Positions 36,922 to 46,179 are shown, counted from the stretch's first letter. The stretch is 64,000 nucleotides of DNA from CAVZVZ01 sp963778895 (GCA_963778895.1 CAVZVZ010000005.1:1178001-1242000), one strand, 5' to 3'. The notes: generated by a model not told the origin, from the letters alone. Numbers and translations: made by a program.

Positions 36922-37779
36922 TCATGCCAGGCTGCGCTCGGCGGCGTCGACGGTGTTGCTCAGCAACAGGGCCCGCGTCATCGGGCCGACACCACCGATG
37001 CGCGGCGACAACCAGGACGCCACTTCGGCCACCTCGTCGGCCACGTCCGAGATCGCTTTGCGGCCCTCGAACGACACGCCGGCGGCCACCACGACCGCGC
37101 CCGGCTTCACCATGTCGGCCGTGACCAGCCCCGGTGAGCCCGCGGCGGCGATGAGGATGTCCGCCTGACGGGTGTAGGAGGCCAGATCGGACACACCGGT
37201 GTGGACCACGGTGACCGCGGCGTTGGCCGACGGGCGCTTGAGCGTGAGCAGGTTGGCCAGCGGCCGGCCGATGGTGAGCCCGCGACCCACGATCACGACA
37301 TGACGACCTGCGATGGGGATGTCGTAGTGCTCCAAGAGCACCTGGATGCCTCGCGGTGTGCACGCGAGCGGCGCGTCGAGCCCCTGCACGAGCTTGCCCA
37401 GATTGACCGGATGCAAGCCGTCCGCGTCCTTCTCGGGGTCCACTTGAAGAAGCGCAGCCTCGTAGTCGAGGTGGCCGGGAAACGGATATTGCATGAGATA
37501 CGCGTGGACATCGGGATCGGCGTTGAACGAATGAACGACGTCGAGCACCTGTTGCTGTGTTGCGTCGGCCGGTAGCCGAACATCGCGACTGCTGATCCCG
37601 AGCTCCTCGGAGTCGCGGTGTTTCATCGAGACGTAGTTCGCCGAGGGACCGTCGTCACCCACGAGGACCGTGCCGAGACCCGGGGTCATCCCCTTGCCCC
37701 GGAGCGCTTCGATGCGATGCCGAAGGTCGCCCTTGAGTGCCGTGGCCACCACTTCACCGTCGAGCACCTGCGCTGTCAT
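36922..37779 (-). CDS. folD: Bifunctional methylenetetrahydrofolate dehydrogenase/cyclohydrolase
   Basis: A 285-residue enzyme that converts methylene-THF to formyl-THF in two steps. The active-site segment is SANYVSMKHRDSEELGI, with the YxxxK pair. The NADP loop is VGRGLTIGRPLANLL, and the end has GGVGPMTRALLLSNT. ATG at 37779 follows AGGG. Formyl-THF is used by PurN and PurH encoded about 1-3 kb upstream on the same strand. The gene is intact. Confidence 0.96.
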   Translation of the reverse strand: MTAQVLDGEVVATALKGDLRHRIEALRGKGMTPGLGTVLVGDDGPSANYVSMKHRDSEELGISSRDVRLPADATQQQVLDVVHSFNADPDVHAYLMQYPFPGHLDYEAALLQVDPEKDADGLHPVNLGKLVQGLDAPLACTPRGIQVLLEHYDIPIAGRHVVIVGRGLTIGRPLANLLTLKRPSANAAVTVVHTGVSDLASYTRQADILIAAAGSPGLVTADMVKPGAVVVAAGVSFEGRKAISDVADEVAEVASWLSPRIGGVGPMTRALLLSNTVDAAERSLA

Positions 37780-37866
37780 CAGCCCTGAACCTAGTGCCCG
37801 GCACCCATTCCAGCGCGCGCAATTCGGGCGCGTCATGATGATGTTCCTGCGGTGAGGAGGCGTCAG

Positions 37867-38641
37867 ATGAGCGACACACCTCAAGGTCCCGGTTGGTGGC
37901 TGGCGTCGGACGGCAAGTACTACGCGCCGGAGCAGGCTGCTCCCGCTGCGCCGGTGCCACCGCCTCAACCGACCGCTACCTTCGCCGACCGGCCAGCCCC
38001 CGGTCGTCGAGCCCCCGGCCAAGAGCGGTGGGAAGGGATGCATCTACGCCCTCATCGCGGTGGCCGCCGTCATCTTCTTGGGCGTGATGGGCATCATCAT
38101 CGCGGTCGTCTTCTTCGGCAGCAAGGTCGCCAAGAACGTCGAGGATGCGGCAACGTCAAAGCCATGCGGATTCGTCACCGACGCGCAGGCGAGCGCTGTG
38201 CTCGGCAGCGGAACGGAAGCGGTACAGCTCACGGGCTTCTACTCGCTGCTCGAGCCGGCCACGGACACGCGCGTGTTGGCCGACGCGGACACCTGCATCG
38301 TCGTGAACAGCGGTGACAATTCCACGTCATTGGCGCGCATGGCGCGGTACCAGGGCTCGGACGTCAGTGCGAAGTTCGCGAGTGAGAAGGCCGTGGCCGA
38401 CGGCACCAGCGAGGACCGAGGCAACGGACTCTCCGTCGAGACGGAGAGCTACATCAGTGACGAGCCGGTGACCGTCGGCGACGAGGGGTTCTGTACGACG
38501 CCGACCTTCACCGGAAGCTCCGGCGTGCTCGTGCGCAAGGGGAACACGCTCGTCTACGTGTCGCTCGGAACCGGCGCCTCGTCGACGGGCACAGACACCT
38601 GCGCTCAGGCGCAGCAGCTCGCCGAGAAGATCCTGGGGTGA
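37867..38641 (+). CDS. Single-pass membrane protein with GWWLASDGKYY motif, one frameshift
   Basis: About 257 residues once one inserted base near 38000 is removed. The N-terminus MSDTPQGPGWWLASDGKYYA is related to the DUF2510 motif widely placed before membrane segments in actinobacteria. A proline-rich linker, one membrane helix (IFLGVMGIIIAVVFFGSKVA) and an outer domain with cysteine pairs (PCGFVTDAQASAVLG; TDTCAQAQQLAEKIL) follow. GAGGAGG lies before ATG 37867. The outer part resembles small DUF3558-type lipoprotein domains. Function unknown. It is divergent from folD. Confidence 0.75.
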
Positions 38642-38674
38642 CGCAGCCTTCCGGGTATCGGCATCGAGCCGACC

Positions 38675-40171
38675 TCAGTGCAGGAAGTGGCGTTCGCCGG
38701 TGAACACCATGGCGAGCCCGAGTTCGTCGGCTCGTTCGATGTTCTGCTCGTCACGGACTGATCCACCAGGCTGGATCACCACGGCGACGCCGGCCCGTGC
38801 GGCGGCCTCGATCCCGTCGGGGAACGGGTAGAACGCGTCGCTGGCGCACGCACCACCTGAGGCGCGACCGTCCGCCTTCTTGGCCGCGATCTCGCCGGAC
38901 TCCACACGGTTCTGCTGGCCGGCACCGATGCCCCACGCGACGCCGTCCTTCACCAGCACGATGCTGTTCGACTTCACGTGGCCGCACACGCGCCAGGCCA
39001 GCTCGGCGTCGCGCCATTGCTCGTCGGTGGGCGCCACCTTCGTGACCACGCGCCAGTCATCGCGTGACGACGCGAAATGATGCGGATCTTGCACGAGGAA
39101 CCCACCGTTGATCTGACGGATGTCGATCGTTGGCGGCTGGGGAGCGGGCGCCTCGAGCAGGCGGGTGTTCTTGCGCTTGCCGCGTAAGGCATCGATCACG
39201 CCGTCGGCGTAACCGGGTGCAATCACCACGTCGGCCTGCGCCGCTGCGATCATTCGCTCGGCCGTGGCCATGTCGATCGGCTGATTGAGGGCAACGATGC
39301 CCCCGAAGGCGGAGCGCTCGTCGCATTCGTACGCGCGTTGATAGGCGCTGGCGAGATCGGTCGCGACAGCAACCCCGCAGGGGTTGGCATGTTTGATGAT
39401 CGCGACGGTCGCGTGCGTACCCAGATCGTGCGCCAGTTCCCACGCCGCCGACGCGTCGTACAAGTTGAGGTACGACAACTCCATGCCACTGTGTTGCACG
39501 ACCTCGTCCCACCAGCTCGTGCTACCGATCTCGCGATACCGCGCCCCCCGCTGGTGGGGATTCTCGCCGTAGCGCAGTTCTTGCACTCGCTCGAGCCCGA
39601 TGTGCAATGTCGACGGCAGAGGTTCGTCGCCGTCGAGCCACCGCACGATTGCGGCATCGTACGCTGACGTGAACGCGAACGCATCGCGCGCCAGTGCGTT
39701 GCGCGTTTCGTCAGTGAGCGCACCGTGCTGACGCAGATCGTCGAGCACGCGCTCGTATTGAGTGGGGCTCGTGACCACGCCGACTCGCGCCCGGTTCTTG
39801 GCCGCTGCTCGAATCATGGTCGGGCCGCCGATGTCGATCAGCTCGGTCGACTGCTCGGACGAGAACGGATAGGCGTTGACGACCACGAGGTCGATCGCCT
39901 CGATGCCGTACTGCTCCATGTCGGCACGATGGGAGGCGTCGTCGGGGTCGGCCAGGATGCCTCCGTGCACCTTCGGGTGCAGGGTCACGACCCGGTGACC
40001 GAGGATGGCCGGTACTCCGGTGAAATCGGCGATGTCGGTCACGGGGAGGCCCGCTTCCGCAATGGCCTTGGCCGTACCCCCGCTCGACACGAGGTCGCAG
40101 CCGAGCTCGTGGAGGGCGCCGGCGAACTCCACGATGCCGGTCTTGTCGTATACCGACAACAGCGCTCTCAC
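38675..40171 (-). CDS. purH: Bifunctional AICAR transformylase/IMP cyclohydrolase
   Basis: A 498-residue enzyme for the last two steps of IMP synthesis. The cyclohydrolase half starts with RALLSVYDKTGIVEFAGALH and contains SSGGTAKAIAEAG and HPKVHGGILA. The transformylase half has RYGENPHQRGA and KHANPCGVAVA, with the catalytic Lys-His pair. GTG at 40171 overlaps the purN stop by four bases (GTGA). The gene is intact and its 3' end is convergent with the DUF2510-like gene. Confidence 0.97.
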   Translation of the reverse strand: MRALLSVYDKTGIVEFAGALHELGCDLVSSGGTAKAIAEAGLPVTDIADFTGVPAILGHRVVTLHPKVHGGILADPDDASHRADMEQYGIEAIDLVVVNAYPFSSEQSTELIDIGGPTMIRAAAKNRARVGVVTSPTQYERVLDDLRQHGALTDETRNALARDAFAFTSAYDAAIVRWLDGDEPLPSTLHIGLERVQELRYGENPHQRGARYREIGSTSWWDEVVQHSGMELSYLNLYDASAAWELAHDLGTHATVAIIKHANPCGVAVATDLASAYQRAYECDERSAFGGIVALNQPIDMATAERMIAAAQADVVIAPGYADGVIDALRGKRKNTRLLEAPAPQPPTIDIRQINGGFLVQDPHHFASSRDDWRVVTKVAPTDEQWRDAELAWRVCGHVKSNSIVLVKDGVAWGIGAGQQNRVESGEIAAKKADGRASGGACASDAFYPFPDGIEAAARAGVAVVIQPGGSVRDEQNIERADELGLAMVFTGERHFLH

Positions 40172-40734
40172 TGCACCGAACCCCTTTCGACGATGGTCTT
40201 GATCGTGCCCACGTACAGTTCTCGTTCGACCTCTTTGATGCGCTCGTGCAACGAATCCTCACCGTCGCCCGGCATGACCTCGACCGGAGCCTGGGCGAGG
40301 ATCGGGCCGTCGTCGACCTCGGCCGTTGCGATGTGCACCGTGCAGCCGGTGACCTTCACACCGGCCGCGAGGGCATCGCGCACGGCATGCCACCCCTTGA
40401 ACGCAGGAAGAAGCGCGGGATGGGTGTTGAGGATGCGGCCGTCGAACGCGTCGAACATGCTCGGGGCGAAGATCGTGCCCCAGCCCGCCATCACGATCAG
40501 CTCGATGTCGTACTTGTCGAGTACGTCGACGATCTGGTCGGTGTAGGCGTCACGGTCGAAGTCCTTCCCGAAGCTCGCCCGCTCGACGAGAACGGCGGGG
40601 ATGGATGCCGCTTCGGCGATGTCGAGAGCGCGGCACGGCCGGTCGGCCACCACCACCTCGACGTGGATCTGTTCTCGAAGGATGGCCTCGAGAATCGTGC
40701 CGCTACCCGAGGCCAGCACCGCAACACGCATCAT
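40168..40734 (-). CDS. purN: Phosphoribosylglycinamide formyltransferase
   Basis: A 188-residue enzyme that formylates GAR with formyl-THF. It starts MMRVAVLASGSGTILEAIL, with the phosphate-binding loop. The catalytic region is RILNTHPALLPAFKG, followed by GCTVHIATAEVDDGPILAQA. Either of two adjacent ATGs (40734, 40731) can serve. The family's glycine in the HPSLLP loop is replaced by alanine, which is common. It is coupled to purH. Confidence 0.96.
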   Translation of the reverse strand: MMRVAVLASGSGTILEAILREQIHVEVVVADRPCRALDIAEAASIPAVLVERASFGKDFDRDAYTDQIVDVLDKYDIELIVMAGWGTIFAPSMFDAFDGRILNTHPALLPAFKGWHAVRDALAAGVKVTGCTVHIATAEVDDGPILAQAPVEVMPGDGEDSLHERIKEVERELYVGTIKTIVERGSVQ

Positions 40735-40766
40735 TCGAAACCTACCAGTCGGCCTCCGCCGCTCGA

Positions 40767-41597
40767 TCAGCCGTTTGCCTCCGAAAGAGGCCGGATCAAC
40801 AGCTCCTGCATGATCGAGAGGCGCAACTGGCCGTCGGCGGCATACATCGCGCCTCGGATGACGCTGCGGCCACCGTGATTGATGACGGCGTGGAGGTCGT
40901 AGAGCAGCCATTCGTCCATGCGCTGTGGATGATGGAACCAGACCGCGTGATCGAGGCTGGCGTCGGTGTGAGTGCCCCATTCACCCAGGTTGTGCGGACG
41001 GAACGAGGTGCCCGTCATATCGGAGAGGAACGCGGCGATCGTCAGGTGGACGGTGGGATCCTCGGGAAGCGGATCGGTGGCGCGGAACCACCCGCGGCGG
41101 GTCGAGGTGTAGGTGCCGTCCGGTCCCGCATCCGGGATCGGCGCTTCCCGCAGATCGAAAGGCGCCGGTCCGTCGGCGCGGAGTTGCTCGGGCTCCAGCT
41201 CGTCGGGCCCGGGCACATCCGACGGCATGCGGAGCTGATACTCCTCGCCGTCCTCCGGGGTGTGGAACGAACAGACCATCGTGAACACGGGCTTTTCGCC
41301 CTGCTCGGTCGTGACCTGTCGGGTCCGGAACGATCGCCCGTCACGCGTGCGGTGGACGCCAAGCTGAACGGGCACTTCCACTGCGACCGGTCGTAGGAAG
41401 TAGCCGTGGAGAGAGTGGAGGCTCGACGGATCGTCGACCGTCTGCAATGCGGCGCTGACCGCGTGCGCCACCACCACACCGCCGAAGGCCTGCGGTCCGA
41501 ACCAGTCGGGCGCGACGGCGACGAAGCAATCATCGCCGACGGGACTCGCCGTGAGGACCTCGATCAGGGAACGGTCGTCGACGTCTGCTGGCGGCAC
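40767..41597 (-). CDS. tesB: Acyl-CoA thioesterase II
   Basis: A 276-residue double hot-dog thioesterase of the TesB type. The first half contains GPQAFGGVVVAHAVSAALQT and SLHGYFLRPV. The second half has LGEWGTHTDASLDHAVWFHH, in which the Asp is the expected catalytic residue, and FVAVAPDWFGPQ near the start. GTG start at 41597. It lies between sucD and purN on the same strand. It would hydrolyse acyl-CoA esters in the cytosol. Confidence 0.92.
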   Translation of the reverse strand: MPPADVDDRSLIEVLTASPVGDDCFVAVAPDWFGPQAFGGVVVAHAVSAALQTVDDPSSLHSLHGYFLRPVAVEVPVQLGVHRTRDGRSFRTRQVTTEQGEKPVFTMVCSFHTPEDGEEYQLRMPSDVPGPDELEPEQLRADGPAPFDLREAPIPDAGPDGTYTSTRRGWFRATDPLPEDPTVHLTIAAFLSDMTGTSFRPHNLGEWGTHTDASLDHAVWFHHPQRMDEWLLYDLHAVINHGGRSVIRGAMYAADGQLRLSIMQELLIRPLSEANG

Positions 41598-41622
41598 GAC
41601 CGGAGCGTAACCGGGGGCGCGA

Positions 41623-42516
41623 TCAGGCCCAGCCGCGTTCTTTCACGATGGCCACCATGAGGTCGCCCGCTTCGGTGGGGTTGCGGCCCACCTTCACGCC
41701 GGCGTCCGTGAGCGCCTCCATCTTGGCCTTCGCCGTGCCCTTGCCCCCGGAGACGATGGCACCGGCGTGGCCCATCTTCTTGCCGGCCGGCGCCGTCACA
41801 CCTGCGACATACGCGGCGACGGGCTTGCTCATCTTGTTCTTGATGAACTCGGCCGCTTCTTCCTCGGCCGAACCACCGATCTCACCGATCATCATCACGG
41901 CTTTGGTGTCGGGATCGGCCTCGAACCGCTCGAGACAGTCGATGAAGCTCGTACCCGGAACCGGATCGCCGCCGATGCCCACGCACGTGGTGACGCCGAT
42001 GTCGTGGAGCTTGAGCTCCCAGAGAGCTTGATAGGTGAGGGTGCCCGAGCGGCTCACGATGCCGACGGGGCCACCCTCCTTCGCGATGTGGCCCGCGGTG
42101 ATGCCGATGTTGGCCTTGCCGGGGCTGATGATCCCGGGACAATTGGGCCCGAGCAACTGCACATTCGGAAAGTCGCGCTTCAGCTTGTTGAAGAACCATG
42201 CTTCGTCGTGGGCCGGCACGCCTTCGGTGATGACGACGATGAACTCGACGCCGCCTTCGGCCGCGTCCATGACGGCCGCTTTCACGCCGGGAGCGGGAAT
42301 GAAGATGCACGACGCGTTGGCGCCGGTTTCCTTCACGGCGTCGGCCACGGTCGCGAAGATCGGAATGCCGTCGACGTCGGTTCCGGCCTTCTTGGGATTG
42401 GTCCCGGCCACGACGTTCGTGCCGTACTCGCGGTTGAGCAAGCCGTAATAACGGCCCTGGCTACCGGTCAGGCCCTGGTAGACGACCTTGGTGTTCTCGT
42501 CGACGAAGATGCTCAC
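41623..42516 (-). CDS. sucD: Succinyl-CoA synthetase alpha subunit
   Basis: A 297-residue subunit. It binds CoA through the N-terminal domain (TGSQGRYYGLLNREYGTNVV) and carries the phosphohistidine in GHAGAIVSGGKGTAKAKMEA. LLGPNCPGIISPGK and GIGGDPVPGTSF are further signatures. The GTG start overlaps the sucC stop by four bases. With sucC it makes ATP or GTP from succinyl-CoA in the TCA cycle. Intact. Confidence 0.97.
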   Translation of the reverse strand: MSIFVDENTKVVYQGLTGSQGRYYGLLNREYGTNVVAGTNPKKAGTDVDGIPIFATVADAVKETGANASCIFIPAPGVKAAVMDAAEGGVEFIVVITEGVPAHDEAWFFNKLKRDFPNVQLLGPNCPGIISPGKANIGITAGHIAKEGGPVGIVSRSGTLTYQALWELKLHDIGVTTCVGIGGDPVPGTSFIDCLERFEADPDTKAVMMIGEIGGSAEEEAAEFIKNKMSKPVAAYVAGVTAPAGKKMGHAGAIVSGGKGTAKAKMEALTDAGVKVGRNPTEAGDLMVAIVKERGWA

Positions 42517-43661
42517 TTGGGGGTGCCTCCGGCCAGAGCGACGACCGCACGAGCAGCGTCGAGCATGGTGGGCTGCATCTGCAGCTTGTCGGACAGGTGC
42601 GGTTCGAGGATCTTGCGACCCTCGTCGGCGTTCGTACCGTCGAGTCGGATCACGATCGGACTCGAGATGTCGATCTGGTCGAGCGCCTGGATGATGCCGT
42701 TGGCGACCTCTTCACCACGAGTTATGCCACCGAAGATGTTGATGAAGATCGACTTCACGCGCGGGTCGTTGTCGATGATCGAGAGCGCCGCGATGAACTT
42801 CGCGGCATCGGCGCCGCCGCCGACGTCGAGGAAGTTGGCCGGCTCACCGCCAACTTGGTTGACGACGTCGAGGGTGCTCATGGCCAGACCGGCGCCATTG
42901 GCGATGATGCCCACAGAGCCTTCGAGGCCCACGTACTGCAGGTTCTTCTCGTGCGCGACCTGCTCGCGCTCGTCACGCACCTGAGTGAGCTCGTAGTCGC
43001 CCCACTCGTGACGGAAGATCGCGTTGTTGTCGAGGGTGACCTTCGCGTCGAGCGCATGAACGGCACCCGTCGGTGTGAGGATCAGCGGATTGATCTCGAC
43101 GAGATCGGCGTCGCCGTCGGTGTACGCGGTGTAGAGCTTCGAAAGGATGTCGACCGCGCCGTTCTCGGCGTCGGGGTTGAGGTTGGCGGCTTTGACCCAG
43201 GCCCGGCACTCGGCCTCGGACAGCCCGTCGACCGGATCGATCCAGATCTTGGCAATGGCGTCGGGGTTCTCGTCCGCCACCGTCTCGATCTCGACGCCGC
43301 CTTGGGCCGACAGCATGCCCAGGTGCTTCTTGGCCGAACGATCGAGCGTGAAGCTGGCGTAGTACTCCTCGGCGATGTCCGACGCATGCTCGATCCACAC
43401 GATTCGCACCGTGTGACCTTTGATGTCCATGCCGAGGATGTTCTCGGCATGGGTGCGCACCTCGGCTTCGTCGCTCGCGAGCTTGACGCCGCCGGCCTTT
43501 CCGCGTCCGCCTGCGTGCACCTGCGCCTTCACGACCACCGGATAGCCGACTGCGTCGGCCGCGGCGATCGCCTCGTCCACGGTGTCGACGGCGCGGCCGT
43601 CGGACACCGGGATGCCGAACGTGGCGAAGAACTGTTTGCCTTGAAACTCCAGAAGATCCAC
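42513..43661 (-). CDS. sucC: Succinyl-CoA synthetase beta subunit
   Basis: A 382-residue subunit with an ATP-grasp domain. It begins VDLLEFQGKQFFATFGIPVS, has VVVKAQVHAGGRGKAGGVKL for nucleotide binding, VEINPLILTPTGAVHALDAK for metal binding, and NIFGGITRGEEVANGI near the end. GTG at 43661. It heads the sucCD pair. In mycobacteria sucCD also lies near uvrD1/pcrA and purNH, as here. Intact. Confidence 0.97.
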   Translation of the reverse strand: MDLLEFQGKQFFATFGIPVSDGRAVDTVDEAIAAADAVGYPVVVKAQVHAGGRGKAGGVKLASDEAEVRTHAENILGMDIKGHTVRIVWIEHASDIAEEYYASFTLDRSAKKHLGMLSAQGGVEIETVADENPDAIAKIWIDPVDGLSEAECRAWVKAANLNPDAENGAVDILSKLYTAYTDGDADLVEINPLILTPTGAVHALDAKVTLDNNAIFRHEWGDYELTQVRDEREQVAHEKNLQYVGLEGSVGIIANGAGLAMSTLDVVNQVGGEPANFLDVGGGADAAKFIAALSIIDNDPRVKSIFINIFGGITRGEEVANGIIQALDQIDISSPIVIRLDGTNADEGRKILEPHLSDKLQMQPTMLDAARAVVALAGGTPK

Positions 43662-43703
43662 GGCGGGAGACCCTAGTGCCCCGCCAAATGCCCGAAAAAA
43701 CGG

Positions 43704-44114
43704 TCAGCCGGCGTCCTCGCGCTCGTCGAGCGCGCCTTCGAGCCAGGCGGAGATCTCGCCGATCGGCGCCCCAGGCGTGAACACTGCGGCGACCCCCTGT
43801 CCAACGAGTGTCTCGATGTCGGCGGCCGGCACGATCCCACCGCCGAAAACGAGGACGTCGTCGAGGCCGCGCCGATCCAACTCCTCGATGACGCGGGGGA
43901 ACAGGGTCATGTGCGCCCCCGACAGCACCGAGAGCCCGACGGCATCGGCGTCCTCTTGGAGGGCGGCCTCGGCGACCTGCTCGGGGGTCTGGAACAGCCC
44001 CGTGTAGATCACCTCGAACCCGGCGTCACGCAGAGCTCGGGCGATCACCTTCACGCCCCGGTCGTGCCCGTCGAGCCCCGGTTTGGCGACCACGACTCGG
44101 TATTGGCGCTTCAC
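43704..44114 (-). CDS. Stand-alone cobalamin-binding subunit of an acyl-CoA mutase
   Basis: A 136-residue B12-binding domain: VVVAKPGLDGHDRGVKVIAR carries the DxHxxG motif whose histidine ligates cobalt, followed by GLSVLSGAHMTLFPRV and LVFGGGIVPAADIETL for the tail-binding strands. It corresponds to the small chain of split methylmalonyl-CoA or isobutyryl-CoA mutases. The catalytic large chain is not in this window. GTG start at 44114. It lies upstream of sucCD on the same strand, which would receive succinyl-CoA if this is a methylmalonyl-CoA mutase. Confidence 0.9.
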   Translation of the reverse strand: MKRQYRVVVAKPGLDGHDRGVKVIARALRDAGFEVIYTGLFQTPEQVAEAALQEDADAVGLSVLSGAHMTLFPRVIEELDRRGLDDVLVFGGGIVPAADIETLVGQGVAAVFTPGAPIGEISAWLEGALDEREDAG

Positions 44115-44133
44115 GGACGGGATACTACGAGGC

Positions 44134-44616
44134 GTGAGCCCCGTACGACCCGCCCGTCCTCGAGGTCAACGGTCGATGGTCCTCGCGGTGAGCGGGCTCG
44201 TCTTCGCCCTGATCCTCGTGCTCCTGGTCTTCATCTTCGCCATCCCGAACCTGACGAGCTCGGGCAAGGTCCAACCGCAACTCGGCCCCGAACGCTTCGA
44301 CGCCGGCGCCGCCACCGACCGGGCCGCGGAGATCGCCGAGCGGGGGCCTTTCCTCCTGCCCGACGTCGCCGGGCACGATCGCGACGTGTTCATCCAACAC
44401 GTCGGCACGAATCCTCGCGACGGCTGGCTCGCCTTCGCGGCCCGACAGACCGGAGCGAGCCGCGACTGCACGCTGGAGTGGCATACCGAGCAGGACGAGT
44501 TCGTCGACCCCTGTGACGGCGCGACCGTCGACGCCAACGGCGACGGTCTCACGCAGTACTCCGTCGAGGTCAGCGACACCGGTGAGGTGATCGTGGACTT
44601 CCGGTCGGGGAGTTGA
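44134..44616 (+). CDS. Membrane-anchored Rieske-like protein lacking cluster ligands
   Basis: About 160 residues. An N-terminal membrane helix (MVLAVSGLVFALILVLLVFI) is followed by an outside domain. The end reads GWLAFAARQTGASRDCTLEW and DEFVDPCDGATVDANGDGL, which resembles the layout of a Rieske domain, but the CxH and CxxH ligand pairs are replaced: CTLEW has no His two residues after Cys, and PCDGA lacks the final His. Two cysteines remain, perhaps as a disulfide. GTG at 44134 is divergent from the B12 subunit gene, 19 bp apart. The assignment is by pattern. Confidence 0.55.
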   Translation: MSPVRPARPRGQRSMVLAVSGLVFALILVLLVFIFAIPNLTSSGKVQPQLGPERFDAGAATDRAAEIAERGPFLLPDVAGHDRDVFIQHVGTNPRDGWLAFAARQTGASRDCTLEWHTEQDEFVDPCDGATVDANGDGLTQYSVEVSDTGEVIVDFRSGS

Positions 44617-44625
44617 TTCGAAGCA

Positions 44626-46122
44626 TCAGGCGAACAACTCGCGGAATTGTTGCTTCTGGACCTTGTCCGTACCGGTGCGAGGCAGTTCGTCGACGACGAC
44701 GAAACGCTTGGGCACCTTGTAGTCGGCCAGCCGCTCGGCCAGCCAGGCCTCGAGCCCGAGGCTTGCCAAGCCCTTGCCGTCGGTGATGCGCACGGCCGCG
44801 ACCGGGATCTCGCCCACCCGATCGTCGGCCAGGCCCAGAACTGCAGCTTCGAGCACGTCAGGGTGCGCCTCGAGCGCTTGTTGCACCTCGGACGCGTACA
44901 CGGAGTAGCCACCGTGCTTGATGACTTCCTTCTGACGCCCCATGAACACGACCGTGCCGAGCGGGCCGCGGCGTGCGAGATCACCGGTGCGAAGCCAGCC
45001 GTCCTCGGTCACCGCCTTCGCGGTGGCTTCGGGTGAGCTCCAGTACCCGCGGATCACACCAGGGCCCTTGATCCAGAGCTCGCCGACAGTGCCGGGCAAC
45101 ACGTCGTCACCGTGTTGGTCGACGACGCGCATCCGGTAACCGGGAAGGCTGACGCCGAGCGAGTCGCCTAGGCCCACGCCGAGCAGAGGCGGCGAGATCT
45201 TGGCGGCCACACCGCCGGCGGTCTCGACCATTCCGTACCCCTCGGCGAACACGGCTTCGCCCAACGCGCCGACGAGGGGCAGCGTGATCGACGCGCCCAT
45301 CTGTTTGAAGCGGCGCGCGACCTCGGGCGGCATGACGTCGGCACCGGATCCCCAGACGCGAACCGACGTGAGGTCGGCCTCCTCGGCGCCGGCTTCGAGC
45401 ATCAAGCGGAACATGGCCGGAACGCCGATGAAGATCGTGGCCCGTCGGCGCTCGATCGCCTCGAGCACCTCGATCGGGCGGAAGCTCCGGGTCAGGTACA
45501 CCGGGATGCCCGCGCACGCGAAGCCCATCAACACGATGAACCCCATGATGTGCGCGATCGGCAGACTGAAGACGGCCTCGTCGCGATGCAGTCGGGCCGG
45601 CCATGCCGCCGCGGCGGCAATGTTGCCGACCAGCGCGCGATGGGTGAGCTCCGCGCCCTTGGGCTTGCCCGTCGTCCCGGACGTGTAGAAGAGCGCCCCG
45701 ATGTCGTCCGGGTTCGCCGCGACCGCCTCGGTCAGGGGCTCGGAGCCGTCGACTTCGGTTGCGCTACGAACGATGAGCGCAGCGCCCGAGTCACGCACGA
45801 CGTGAGCGACCTCATCGGGACGCATGCGATCGTTCAGCGGGACCGGGATCGCTCCGGCGCGGGCCACCGCGAGCGAGAGCAGGAACATCTCATACGAGTT
45901 GGGCGTGGCGATGACGACCCGGTCACCGTGCGCCACTCGACTGGCGATGCCGCCGGCCCAGCGATTCACGCGTTTGTCGGCCTGCCGGTAGCTGATGCGC
46001 AATCCGCCCTCGGCTTCCTCGACCAGGCGACGATTGCCGTGCACCGCGAAGAGGTCGCTCATGATCGTGCCGAGCGTCGCGTCGCGACGCACGATCAGTT
46101 CGGCGCGACGAAGGAGTTTCAT
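44626..46122 (-). CDS. AMP-binding acyl-CoA synthetase/ligase
   Basis: A 498-residue member of the ANL superfamily. The P-loop is FYTSGTTGKPKGAELTHRAL, the adenine-binding motif is GYGMVETAGG, and the hinge is RTGDLARRG followed by FMGRQKEVIKHGGYSVYASE. The catalytic lysine lies in PRTGTDKVQKQQF. It activates a carboxylic acid, probably a fatty or aromatic acid. ATG at 46122 with GGTGAGCAG before it. A strong 46-nt hairpin lies immediately upstream in the leader. Intact. Confidence 0.93.
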   Translation of the reverse strand: MKLLRRAELIVRRDATLGTIMSDLFAVHGNRRLVEEAEGGLRISYRQADKRVNRWAGGIASRVAHGDRVVIATPNSYEMFLLSLAVARAGAIPVPLNDRMRPDEVAHVVRDSGAALIVRSATEVDGSEPLTEAVAANPDDIGALFYTSGTTGKPKGAELTHRALVGNIAAAAAWPARLHRDEAVFSLPIAHIMGFIVLMGFACAGIPVYLTRSFRPIEVLEAIERRRATIFIGVPAMFRLMLEAGAEEADLTSVRVWGSGADVMPPEVARRFKQMGASITLPLVGALGEAVFAEGYGMVETAGGVAAKISPPLLGVGLGDSLGVSLPGYRMRVVDQHGDDVLPGTVGELWIKGPGVIRGYWSSPEATAKAVTEDGWLRTGDLARRGPLGTVVFMGRQKEVIKHGGYSVYASEVQQALEAHPDVLEAAVLGLADDRVGEIPVAAVRITDGKGLASLGLEAWLAERLADYKVPKRFVVVDELPRTGTDKVQKQQFRELFA

Positions 46123-46133
46123 CTGCTCACCGA

Positions 46134-46179
46134 ACTGGCTGGTGAAACGAGTCGCATACGACGCGTTTCACCAGCCAGT
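46134..46179 (-). promoter_or_regulatory. Long inverted repeat in front of the acyl-CoA synthetase
   Basis: Arms ACTGGCTGGTGAAACG (46134-46149) and CGTTTCACCAGCCAGT (46164-46179) are perfect complements. The centre A-GTCG-CATA-CGAC-G extends the stem by four more pairs after one mismatch, leaving a CATA loop. It ends 12 nt before the start codon. It could be a dimeric repressor operator, an RNA hairpin controlling translation, or a terminator of an upstream transcript. Confidence 0.8.
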
